From: Pedosphaera sp.
Lineage (GTDB): Bacteria > Verrucomicrobiota > Verrucomicrobiia > Limisphaerales > AAA164-E04
Direction of reading: 5' to 3'
Assembly: GCA_002686885.1 (NCBI GenBank)
Contig: NYYT01000092.1
Span: forward strand, 26,254-72,558
Length of the DNA: 46,305 nt
Shown here: positions 1 to 7,703 of the stretch, in pieces
Position numbering within the stretch: position 1 is the stretch's first letter
How the letters are laid out: each line of letters starts with the position of its first letter
Notes under the pieces: model-generated
The model's input: only the letters and a program-made list of their open reading frames with translations
What the model was told of the DNA's origin: nothing
Databases searched by the model: none
Translations under genes and position numbers: made by a program

Positions 1-459
1 GCTTTTGCCGAAAAGCATTGGCACGATTACGAAGATCACTCACGGGCTGTTCGATCCACTCACTTCAAATACATTTTCAATGATTATCACGATCTTCCCA
101 TGACGCCACCAGCCGATGCAGTCCGAGGCCCTGTCTTTCAATCCATGCTCCAATTATCCAACAGCGGGGCTCTGCCTGCTCACCAACAGCAATGCATTCG
201 CCTCCCTCGCCCTCAGGAAGAGTTCTATGCACTAAATCAAGACCCTCATGAATTGAACAATCTCATAGGGGATCCCGCTTACACCCGGGTCATCGCAGAG
301 CATCGAGAAGCATTAACTTCCTGGAAAAACAGGACCCATGATCTTGTCCCGACCTTTCGCACGGCTGACGAATTTGAGCGAGAAACCGGCAAAGTCACTC
401 CAGCCCGCATCCGGCCACGCCCCTCCAAGGCCGAAATGAGGGCCACCCGTCATCCATAG
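1..459 (+). CDS. Sulfatase, C-terminal fragment (5' end outside window)
   Basis: The reading frame is open from the first base and ends at TAG 457-459, so the window holds about the last 152 residues of a longer gene. The visible part has the C-terminal features of type I sulfatases: an aromatic and charged HWHDYEDHS stretch, then RAVRSTHFKYIFN, which resembles the 'RAVRTxRYKLI' strand of heparan-N-sulfatase-like enzymes, and EEFYALNQDPHELNNL, the usual 'E-L-Y-D-L-x-x-D-P-x-E-x-x-N-L' signature. The catalytic Cys/Ser-x-Pro-x-Arg site would lie upstream and cannot be seen. Family knowledge: such enzymes hydrolyse sulfate esters or sulfamates on glycans, usually outside the cytoplasm. The substrate is unknown. 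The tail after residue ~120 is proline- and arginine-rich and looks disordered. Confidence 0.85.
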   Translation, partial: AFAEKHWHDYEDHSRAVRSTHFKYIFNDYHDLPMTPPADAVRGPVFQSMLQLSNSGALPAHQQQCIRLPRPQEEFYALNQDPHELNNLIGDPAYTRVIAEHREALTSWKNRTHDLVPTFRTADEFERETGKVTPARIRPRPSKAEMRATRHP

Positions 460-598
460 AGAACGATTCATCCCATGAAACCTTCCATGCGAAATCCCTG
501 ATTACAAACTTGCATCCACCAGCGCCTATGGTCCATTAAAAAGTCAATCCACGCACAAGCCCATGACATGTGACCCATTCCTCAAATCCGTTAATTCC

Positions 599-1381
599 AT
601 GCCGAAGACACTCAGCTTCACCTTGCTTGTCGCAGTTCTCGTTTTCAGCAGTCACCAAAAAACCTATTGCGCAGAACAAACGGCTCAGACCAAGCCAGCC
701 AAAGAGCCCCATTACCAGATTATGCCGCGAGCTTCTCGAGATGGCATTGGCAAGTTTTATCAAGATAGGGAAATCTCTCAAGTAATGGGCCACATGGGAG
801 CTAGCTGGCTTGAGCGGGCCGGACGTCAAAACGAAGAACGCCCTGATTTACTAATCGATTCCTTAGGTATTCAACCCGGACAGATAGTTGCCGATATTGG
901 AGCTGGAAGCGGTTATTTCACGCGTCGTCTTTCGGCAAAGGTGGGGCAGGAGGGGCGAGTTATGGCTGTGGATATCCAACCTGAAATGCTTGCAATTCTG
1001 CGGCGGAGCCTGACCGCCGCAGGAATTTCTAACGTAACCATGATCCTGGGTAAGGAAACTTCTCCAAATCTCCCTCCCAATTCAGTCGATCTAGTGCTCA
1101 TGGTCGATGTGTATCATGAATTTTCCTTCCCGCATGAGATGATGACCCGAATTCACAGTGCGCTCAAACCCGGAGGTCAGGTAGTCTGGGTAGAATACCG
1201 ACTGGAGGATCCCACGGTACCCATCAAACTGCTGCACAAAATGTCCCGCCAGCAGGTTCACAAGGAAGCAACCTTCCAAGGCTTTGAGTTTGTCCGGTCC
1301 TACGAGGGGCTTCCAAGACAGCATGTGCTCTTTTACAAGAAATCATCGAACGACGTTCCTACCCCAACCTCAAAGCCCTGA
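599..1381 (+). CDS. Exported SAM-dependent methyltransferase (class I)
   Basis: A 260-residue protein with an N-terminal signal peptide (MPKTLSFTLLVAVLVF, cleavage probably near CAEQ). A class I Rossmann methyltransferase fold follows: motif I VADIGAGSGYF at about residues 97-107, an acidic strand-2 end (VMAVDIQPEM), and a post-motif region with VDLVLMVDVYHEF. ATG 599 is preferred over the in-frame ATG at 563 because it puts the hydrophobic segment at the extreme N terminus. Class I methyltransferases transfer a methyl group from SAM. Export is odd because SAM is cytoplasmic, so the activity and substrate are uncertain. The stop lies two bases before the cyclophilin start, so the two genes are very probably one transcript. 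No clear ribosome binding site is visible. Confidence 0.85.
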   Translation: MPKTLSFTLLVAVLVFSSHQKTYCAEQTAQTKPAKEPHYQIMPRASRDGIGKFYQDREISQVMGHMGASWLERAGRQNEERPDLLIDSLGIQPGQIVADIGAGSGYFTRRLSAKVGQEGRVMAVDIQPEMLAILRRSLTAAGISNVTMILGKETSPNLPPNSVDLVLMVDVYHEFSFPHEMMTRIHSALKPGGQVVWVEYRLEDPTVPIKLLHKMSRQQVHKEATFQGFEFVRSYEGLPRQHVLFYKKSSNDVPTPTSKP

Positions 1382-1383
1382 AC

Positions 1384-2253
1384 ATGTCCCATCCATTGGT
1401 CGCCTCCTGCATCCGCTCGTGCTGCTGCCTGCTTGTCGCCATCGTGTCGATGAGCTGGCTTGAAGCTCAAGAAACCTCACCAGAGAACAAACCTCAAGTT
1501 TTGATCCAGACATCTCATGGCGAGATTCAGCTTGAGCTTTGGCCAAAGGCTGCGCCGAAAACCGTTGCTCATTTCATCGATCTGGCAGAAGGCCGCAAGG
1601 CGTTCACCGACAGCAAAACCGGCGAGAAGGTCACCCGCCCCTTCTATGATGGCCTGATTTTTCACCGCATCATCAAGGATTTCATGATACAGGGTGGATG
1701 CCCCTTGGGCAATGGCAGTGGAGGGCCGGGCTTCAACCTCCAGGATGAGATCAACGCTTCCGGCCTGGGTTTGGACACCCTGAAGGCGCTTGATCTGGAG
1801 AACAACCGACTCCCCCATCCTTGGCTGCTGATTCGTACCCAACAGGATTTTCAACGCACATTGCTCAGTCCTCTGCTCAAAAAAATGGGTGTGGAAAATG
1901 AGGCAGCGTTCAAGGAGCGTCTTGAAGAAATACAGGCCGCAGCCGATGCCCTGTCATTGATGCAGGTTTACGAAAATTTGGGCTACGTCTTTGACTCGAC
2001 CCTGAAGGCTGAAAAACCACTCCGTGGGGTGATTGCCATGGCCAATGCGGGGCCCAACACTAATGGTTCCCAGTTTTTCATCAACCTGGTCGACACACCC
2101 CACCTGACAGGCAAACACACGGTCTTTGGCAAGGTGGTCAAGGGAATGGATGTCGTCGATCAAATCGCCCAACTCGAGACCGATGCTTCTGGCAAATCCA
2201 CTGAACCGGTGATCATTCAGTCGATTCGTCTGATCGAAGAGAAGCAACCCTGA
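1384..2253 (+). CDS. Exported cyclophilin-type peptidyl-prolyl isomerase with large insertion
   Basis: A 289-residue protein with a hydrophobic, cysteine-rich N-terminal signal (about residues 1-28). The cyclophilin fold carries the catalytic-site block FHRIIKDFMIQGG (93-105, with Arg and Phe in expected places), then GPGFNLQDEIN (114-124), MANAGPNTNGSQFFI (219-233) and HTVFGKVVKGMDVV (245-258). In ordinary cyclophilins about ten residues separate the DE motif from the RGxxAMAN strand; here about 90 do (roughly 125-213), so the fold contains an ~80-residue, mostly helical-looking insertion. Role: proline isomerisation during folding of exported proteins. It follows the exported methyltransferase gene by two bases. 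An exported location is inferred from the signal peptide. Confidence 0.93.
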   Translation: MSHPLVASCIRSCCCLLVAIVSMSWLEAQETSPENKPQVLIQTSHGEIQLELWPKAAPKTVAHFIDLAEGRKAFTDSKTGEKVTRPFYDGLIFHRIIKDFMIQGGCPLGNGSGGPGFNLQDEINASGLGLDTLKALDLENNRLPHPWLLIRTQQDFQRTLLSPLLKKMGVENEAAFKERLEEIQAAADALSLMQVYENLGYVFDSTLKAEKPLRGVIAMANAGPNTNGSQFFINLVDTPHLTGKHTVFGKVVKGMDVVDQIAQLETDASGKSTEPVIIQSIRLIEEKQP

Positions 2254-2290
2254 AAAAAGACCCCCAAGAGTGTTTCCGCTCCTGAGGGTC
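2252..2290 (-). terminator. Rho-independent terminator of htpG
   Basis: Read on the minus strand, a 12-base stem (2290-2279 with 2270-2259, 10 of 12 paired) closes an 8-base loop and is followed directly by a run of six T (the plus-strand A run at 2253-2258). It lies 40 bases beyond the htpG stop. On the plus strand the hairpin follows the cyclophilin gene but has no T run, so it is primarily the htpG terminator and at best a weak one for the opposite operon. Confidence 0.82.
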
Positions 2291-2330
2291 CTCGATCATC
2301 CATCGGTCAGGTAAAACCTGAAGCTCATGG

Positions 2331-4184
2331 CTAGGATTTTTGTGCCGTCAGCACTTGGTCCAGAAGTTCGTTGAGTTGCTTGACCATGGTCTTTGGATCT
2401 TCGACCACACCCGCAGCAAGACGAGCATTGTCCACCAACTGATCCAAAACCTTGGTCGCAAGCAGTTCGTTGCCTTGTTTCATTTGGTGCAACTTGGAAA
2501 CCATGCTGTGGCGCGGGTTGAGCTCGAGATCCAAGGTCATGGGTCCGGATTCCTGATTCATGGATTTCATGAATCGGCGCATCCCGGCGGTCATGGTCTT
2601 GTCGTGATCCACCACCACAGCCGGACTTTCCACCAATCGGGTGGACACACGCACCTCCTCCACCTTGCTGCCCAATTTTTCTTTCGCCCATGCAGCCAGG
2701 TCCTTTGCATCTTCCTCGCTCAAAGCAGTGGTCGAATCATTCGACTCTTCGATTTCCAATTCCGCTTTTTCTGCAGCCGTCAGGGTTTTTTCGTCAAAAC
2801 GTCCCAAGTGATCCATGACGATTTCATCGATGGGATCAAACAGGAAAAGGACTTCCAGATGTCTTGATTGGAACACTTCCAGGTAAGGGCTCTGTTCTGC
2901 AGTATCACGACTGGAGGCCAGCAAAAAGTAGATGTCCTTCTGATCATCTTTCATTCGCCCCACATATTCCTTGAGCGAGGTACGCTTGCCCTTGTCCAGT
3001 GAGCTGGACTCAAAACGGAGTAAATTGGAAAGGCTTTCGCGATGAGTAAAATCGGTTGCCACACCTTCCTTCAGAAAACGATGATACTGGTCATAAACCT
3101 TGTAGAAAGTCTCCTCATCCTTCTTGGCCATTCCATCCAGGTGTTTGATGAATCGGGAAGTGAGCACCTTGTTGAGTTTCTGCATCAAGGCGCTATCCTG
3201 CATGGACTCCCTGGATATGTTGAGGGGGAGATCCTCACTGTCTACGACCCCCTTCAAAAAGCGGCACCATTCCGGGAAGAGCTGTTCTGCCTTGGATTGA
3301 ATCAGCACTTTTCGGCAGTAGAGGTGAACTTCACTTTCACTGCGCGCCAGCCCCAGGGTCTCCATGTTCTTGGCTGGCACATAGAGCAGTGATTTGATAT
3401 CGAGAGGAGCATCCACCGCAAAATGCAGGCGAGTGACGGGATCCTCGTGATCGTGACCAATGTAATGATAGAATTCGTTGTATTCCTCGTCCTTGATCTC
3501 ATTTTTACTGCGAGTCCAGATGGCACTCATCTTGTTGACCACTTCCCCGTTCAGTTCAATGGGGAAAGGAACGAAGTTGGAATACTGCTTGATGATGGAC
3601 TCAACCTTGGAGGCCTGGGCAAACTCCTTGTCCTCTTCCTTGAGTTTAATGAAGATTCGCGTCCCTCTTGGCCAGTCAGGGGCTCCTTCAATTTCGTAGC
3701 TTCCACTACCTTCGGATAGCCAACTGTGGCCTTCAGCATCCGCCTGATAGGAACGGCTGTGGACCTTGACCTCCTCGGCCACCATGAAGGCGGAATAAAA
3801 GCCGACTCCAAATTGACCAATCAAGTTGGCATCGGGCTTTTCCTTACCTTCGGCGATTTGCTTGAGAAAAGCCTTGGAACCCGAGTGGGCGATCGTACCC
3901 AGGTTTTCGATGAGCTCATCTCGCGTCATCCCGATCCCGGTATCGGTTAAGGTGATGGTGTGAGCTTGATCATCGGTTGCAATGCTGATTTTGAGATCGA
4001 CTTCCGGCTGATGAATGGCTTCACCCGAACTCTGACGAAATCTCAGCTTTTCGCAGGCGTCTGCTGCATTGGAGATCAATTCACGAATGAAAATTTCTTT
4101 ATCGGTGTAAAGCGAATGTATCACGATATCCAGCAATTGCTGGATTTCTGCCTGAAACGTGTGCTTTTCGGTCTTTTGACTCAT
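2331..4184 (-). CDS. htpG: Molecular chaperone HtpG (Hsp90)
   Basis: A 617-residue cytoplasmic Hsp90. The N-terminal GHKL ATPase domain shows FIRELISNAADACEKLRF, DTGIGMTRDEL and GQFGVGFYSAF, the three nucleotide-pocket motifs. The middle domain includes GVVDSEDLPLNISRE, which provides the conserved Arg contacting the ATP gamma-phosphate. The C-terminal dimerisation domain ends near LDQVLTAQKS, without the eukaryotic MEEVD tail. Length fits bacterial HtpG (about 620-640). Role: ATP-driven late folding and remodelling of client proteins with DnaK. It appears to be a single-gene transcript with its own terminator and a 54-base gap from the upstream HEAT-repeat gene. Confidence 0.98.
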   Translation of the reverse strand: MSQKTEKHTFQAEIQQLLDIVIHSLYTDKEIFIRELISNAADACEKLRFRQSSGEAIHQPEVDLKISIATDDQAHTITLTDTGIGMTRDELIENLGTIAHSGSKAFLKQIAEGKEKPDANLIGQFGVGFYSAFMVAEEVKVHSRSYQADAEGHSWLSEGSGSYEIEGAPDWPRGTRIFIKLKEEDKEFAQASKVESIIKQYSNFVPFPIELNGEVVNKMSAIWTRSKNEIKDEEYNEFYHYIGHDHEDPVTRLHFAVDAPLDIKSLLYVPAKNMETLGLARSESEVHLYCRKVLIQSKAEQLFPEWCRFLKGVVDSEDLPLNISRESMQDSALMQKLNKVLTSRFIKHLDGMAKKDEETFYKVYDQYHRFLKEGVATDFTHRESLSNLLRFESSSLDKGKRTSLKEYVGRMKDDQKDIYFLLASSRDTAEQSPYLEVFQSRHLEVLFLFDPIDEIVMDHLGRFDEKTLTAAEKAELEIEESNDSTTALSEEDAKDLAAWAKEKLGSKVEEVRVSTRLVESPAVVVDHDKTMTAGMRRFMKSMNQESGPMTLDLELNPRHSMVSKLHQMKQGNELLATKVLDQLVDNARLAAGVVEDPKTMVKQLNELLDQVLTAQKS

Positions 4185-4238
4185 GGGAACTGAAGTAAAA
4201 ATAAGTTTGGGCTTTCGTCAAGGACTGGAGAGACATTT

Positions 4239-5366
4239 TTACCGAACAATGATTTGCCCGATCTGTGTGGGATCAATTTTTTCAATGGCCATGCGACATT
4301 CCTGTCCAACCCCCGAAAAATCGTTGTTCATGGCATCATGAAGAAACGGTAGCGCTTCCTTGGCCTTAGGTCCCATGTCTCCCAAGGCAGTAGCGGCTGC
4401 AACGCGAACCCCCATCGATGGATCGCGGAGCAGCGGCAAAAGGGCCTCGAGGTGGGAAATGGCTGATTCCCTCAAGTTACCCAGGCCCTCTGCTCCATAG
4501 CGCCGGATATCTTCATCTGGATCTTTCAAAGCCTCTGTCAGATAGATCATGCACTCCTCCTTTGGGGGAGCGATCTTGGATAAAGTCTGCAACGCGATGC
4601 GACGATCATGCGGGCTGCCCTCCAAACTCGGTTTGAGCTTTGGGAAGCAGCTCTCACCATTTAGACCAAGCCATCCAGCAGCGAGAATGGCTCGATGCCG
4701 AATGCGCCGATCTTCATGGCCCAGCCAGGGCAAGACGTCCGGTTCCAGGGCTTTGGCAAGCTCTCCCATACTCCGAGCCAGAGTCAGAGCGTTGACCAGC
4801 ATGATGATATCGCCTTCCCTTCTCACAGGTTGTCGCAGACACGCCCTCAAGGCAGCGACATGGTCGGCCATCTGTGTTGGAAAGGTGATCAGGATCCTCA
4901 AAGCCCAGTTTCTTTCAGCAACATGCCCGTGACTCAGAATGGGTATCAAGGCCTCCACCATGGCATCCCTCCAATGGGCTGGAGCATGGGTCATCAGCAC
5001 GACCACTTGCTCAGCTCTCCGACTGTGTCTTTCTACAATATCCTGAAAGGAAGCTGGCAGGTAATCCAAGCCATCGCGATGGGGGGGCAACCAGCGATTG
5101 AGGACCGTCAGCCATGGGTAAGGGCTACGCAATTCCCCCACCAATGGTCGGATGGCCCCAACCCCCATGTTGTGGATTACCTGAGTGGCCTCTGCCCTCT
5201 TCTCTTGAAGGATCAACGAATCAACCCATGACAAAAGCGTTTTGCCCTGAACTGTCAACTCGGGTGCCTTGGAAGGTTCGCTTAGGAAAAACCATCCTGC
5301 GCAGACAAAAATGCCCCCCAAAAAGAGCCAGACCTTTGAAGGAAACCGGCGTAAAAATTTAAACAT
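4239..5366 (-). CDS. Membrane-anchored HEAT-repeat protein
   Basis: A 375-residue protein from ATG 5366. An N-terminal basic, hydrophobic segment (FLRRFPSKVWLFLGGIFVCAGWFFL) is a membrane anchor or uncleaved signal. The rest is helical. The C-terminal half carries HEAT repeats with the usual pattern (for example RRIRHRAILAAGWLG, EDIRRYGAEGLGNL, MGVRVAAATALGDMG). HEAT arrays are protein-interaction scaffolds; no catalytic motif is visible. The frame is open further upstream to 5459, but that would overlap the preceding gene by about 100 bases. The chosen start overlaps it by 8 bases, so translation is probably coupled to the TIM-barrel gene. A functional link to that exported sugar-enzyme homologue is inferred from this coupling only. 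Confidence 0.82.
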   Translation of the reverse strand: MFKFLRRFPSKVWLFLGGIFVCAGWFFLSEPSKAPELTVQGKTLLSWVDSLILQEKRAEATQVIHNMGVGAIRPLVGELRSPYPWLTVLNRWLPPHRDGLDYLPASFQDIVERHSRRAEQVVVLMTHAPAHWRDAMVEALIPILSHGHVAERNWALRILITFPTQMADHVAALRACLRQPVRREGDIIMLVNALTLARSMGELAKALEPDVLPWLGHEDRRIRHRAILAAGWLGLNGESCFPKLKPSLEGSPHDRRIALQTLSKIAPPKEECMIYLTEALKDPDEDIRRYGAEGLGNLRESAISHLEALLPLLRDPSMGVRVAAATALGDMGPKAKEALPFLHDAMNNDFSGVGQECRMAIEKIDPTQIGQIIVR

Positions 5367-6237
5367 CGCAGGTTCGAACCGCCTCATAAAGGCTGCCAAG
5401 GGGATGACGCTTTGGAATGAATTCCTGAGCCACGTATCCCTTAAAACCAGTATCGACAATCGCCTGGCAAATGGCGGGGTAGTTCAATTCCTGGGTCTCA
5501 TCGATTTCATTCCGCCCTGGATTTCCCCCAGTATGGTAGTGCCCAATGTACTCGTGATAGGTGCGAATATTGCGAATGACATCACCTTCCATGATCTGCA
5601 TGTGATAAATATCATAGAGCAACTTGAAACGCTCAGATCCAATCCTCTTGGCGAGATCCACCCCCCAAGAGGTATGGTCACACTGGTAGTCCTTATGATT
5701 GACCTTACTGTTGAGCAGCTCCATGCAGACGGTCACTTGATGTTTTTCGGCCAAGCTCATGATCTTTTTCAAACCTATGGCACAATTCTCCAAACCTGTT
5801 TCATCGTCCAGCCCCTTCCGGTTACCCGAGAAGCAAATGATGTTGGGAAACCCTGCATCGGCCACCTGAGGGATCATGCGCTCAAAACCTTCAATCAACT
5901 CGGCATGATGCTCGATCCGGTTGAATCCCTTAGTGATGCCGCCCGGACCATTGGCCATGGCACAGACCAGCCCATGTTTCTTGACCACGGCATACTGATC
6001 GGGGTTGAGCAACTCGACTGAATGCATGCCGAATTGGGCAGCCGCCTGGGCAAGTTCTTCCAGAGAGAGATCCGGATAACACCACTTGCAGACCGAGTGG
6101 TGAACATTGCCTTTAAGTTTTTGAGGTGCGATCTCAGCGGCCTCCAACGAGGCCCCTGCACCCACTGATGCGGCGGCAACTCCTGCCATGGAGATAGATT
6201 TGAGTGCATTTCTGCGAGAGAGGGCTGGTTTTTTCAT
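5359..6237 (-). CDS. Tat-exported hydroxypyruvate isomerase-like TIM-barrel protein
   Basis: 292 residues. The N terminus has a twin-arginine signal (SRRNALKSISMAGVAAASVGAG), so a folded protein is exported. The remainder matches the xylose isomerase-like TIM barrel, closest to the hydroxypyruvate isomerase (Hyi) group: CMELLNSKVNH and LYDIYHMQIMEGD, followed by HYHTGGNPGRNEID and a C-terminal VAQEFIP. The Glu in CMELL, the Asp/His in YDIYHMQ and the Glu in AQEF are in the places of the family's metal ligands. The family interconverts hydroxypyruvate and tartronate semialdehyde, or isomerises/epimerises keto-sugars. The exported form is more likely a carbohydrate enzyme of unknown substrate. 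It overlaps the HEAT-repeat gene downstream by 8 bases. Confidence 0.88.
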   Translation of the reverse strand: MKKPALSRRNALKSISMAGVAAASVGAGASLEAAEIAPQKLKGNVHHSVCKWCYPDLSLEELAQAAAQFGMHSVELLNPDQYAVVKKHGLVCAMANGPGGITKGFNRIEHHAELIEGFERMIPQVADAGFPNIICFSGNRKGLDDETGLENCAIGLKKIMSLAEKHQVTVCMELLNSKVNHKDYQCDHTSWGVDLAKRIGSERFKLLYDIYHMQIMEGDVIRNIRTYHEYIGHYHTGGNPGRNEIDETQELNYPAICQAIVDTGFKGYVAQEFIPKRHPLGSLYEAVRTCDV

Positions 6238-6445
6238 AGGCTTTGGGAATCTGGGGAAATTCCAGCGTATTGTGTGGTAGCCGTCAATGGCTTAAGCAGC
6301 CGAGTGCTGGGTCCATAGACTGGAAAGTTTGCGCATACCAGGACATCTGACCGGAACATTCCTCTGACAACCCTAGGGTCGATTATCACATTTTGTCCTT
6401 TATCGGCTTACCGGCTAGCCGTTACCTTCCCCCCTTGTTCTGGTT

Positions 6446-7687
6446 ATGGCATCGATGAGAAAACCAACCCTATTCGTTCTATTCCTAATTGTTTTTGTCG
6501 ACCTGGTGGGTTTTGGTATCGTCCTCCCACTCCTGCCGCTGTATTCAGAGAAACTAGGTGCCTCAGGTTTGATGATTGGTTGCATTGTGGCCTCCTACAA
6601 CCTGATGCAATTCTTCTTTGCCCCCTGGCTAGGTAAGCTCTCTGATCGCATTGGCCGTCGCCCCATCATTCTTTTAAGCACTGCCGGTTCCGCCATAAGC
6701 TACGCCCTCTTTGGTTATGCCAGCGGGCTGTCTGGCACCCAAGGATTGGTCATGCTCCTGGTTTCGCGTGTTCTGGCTGGGATCTGTGGGGCCAATTTAT
6801 CCGTAGCTTCAGCCTATGTGGCTGATATCACGCCGCCAGAAAAGCGCTCCAGTGGGGTCGGCATGGTCATCGGCATGGGTTTTGGTCTTGGCTTTATCTT
6901 TGGCCCACTCATTGGAGGGCTCAGTAATCATTTTCTTGGCGAAGCAGCGCCCGGATGGGTTGCCGCCAGCATTTGTCTGTTCAATTTCATTGCTGCTTTT
7001 TTCATATTGGCAGAGAGCCGCTCCAAAGATGCCAAACCCCCAGTCAAACGCAGTCAATGGGCACAATGGGCCCACACCCTCAAGCAGCCCAAGCTCGGTA
7101 TTCTGGTGCTACTGGTTTTTCTGGCCACCATCTGCTTTGCCTGCTTTGAAACCACCCTGCCCCTGCTTCTGGTCAAGCACATGGACTTTGAGGAAACTCA
7201 ACTCTATTATCTGATGGCTTATTCAGGCTTCATTGCCGCCATGGTTCAGGGCGGGGCGATTCGCAAGCTTGTGCACCGGTATGGGGAAAAGCCGCTCATT
7301 CTAGCCAGCTTTTTTGGGTTAACCGCAAGTTTTGTCCTGATCCCTCTAGGATCCAGCATGGCAGCCGTATTGGGATCTCTGGCCATCTATGCCTTTTTCT
7401 CGGGCATCAACCGTCCTCCCCTGACCGGATTGATTTCCATCATTTCTCCCGACAACGAACAAGGCGCCAACTTAGGGGTTTCTCAAAGCGCCTCCGCTAT
7501 CGGACGTATCATCGGGCCTCCCCTGGCGACCAGCCTTTATTTCATTCAGGCCCCCATGCCTTACTGGGTGTGCGCGGGTATTGCTCTTGTCGCCGGTCTG
7601 ATTGCCATGGTCTTCCTTACTCGGCTCCTGGCCGATGTTCAAGGAGGCAAGGGTGGAGGAGACGCTCCATCCCCCAAGGAACCCTAA
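6446..7687 (+). CDS. MFS drug/H+ antiporter, TetA-like (DHA1 family)
   Basis: A 413-residue protein with about 12 transmembrane segments. The first helix contains FVDLVGFGIVLPLLPLY, which carries the acidic TM1 motif of TetA-type exporters. Loop 2-3 holds the MFS motif A (GKLSDRIGRRPIIL), and TM5 has motif C-like GMGFGLGFIFGPLIGG. Family role: proton-driven export of small molecules across the inner membrane; tetracycline itself is not implied. ATG 6446 is used; an alternative ATG is three codons downstream. A 208-base divergent region separates it from the TIM-barrel gene, with no promoter I could call. Sixteen bases separate its stop from the PQQ-propeller gene, suggesting co-transcription. 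Confidence 0.93.
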   Translation: MASMRKPTLFVLFLIVFVDLVGFGIVLPLLPLYSEKLGASGLMIGCIVASYNLMQFFFAPWLGKLSDRIGRRPIILLSTAGSAISYALFGYASGLSGTQGLVMLLVSRVLAGICGANLSVASAYVADITPPEKRSSGVGMVIGMGFGLGFIFGPLIGGLSNHFLGEAAPGWVAASICLFNFIAAFFILAESRSKDAKPPVKRSQWAQWAHTLKQPKLGILVLLVFLATICFACFETTLPLLLVKHMDFEETQLYYLMAYSGFIAAMVQGGAIRKLVHRYGEKPLILASFFGLTASFVLIPLGSSMAAVLGSLAIYAFFSGINRPPLTGLISIISPDNEQGANLGVSQSASAIGRIIGPPLATSLYFIQAPMPYWVCAGIALVAGLIAMVFLTRLLADVQGGKGGGDAPSPKEP

Positions 7688-7703
7688 ACCATCGAGCCCA
7701 CTC

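Noticed and set aside
2259-2290. Hairpin as a terminator of the cyclophilin gene on the plus strand
   Set aside because: The T run exists only in the minus-strand direction, so it was assigned to htpG.
5269-6021. 250-codon open frame on the plus strand across the TIM-barrel gene
   Set aside because: Antisense to the Tat-exported TIM-barrel gene, which has clear motifs and a signal peptide.
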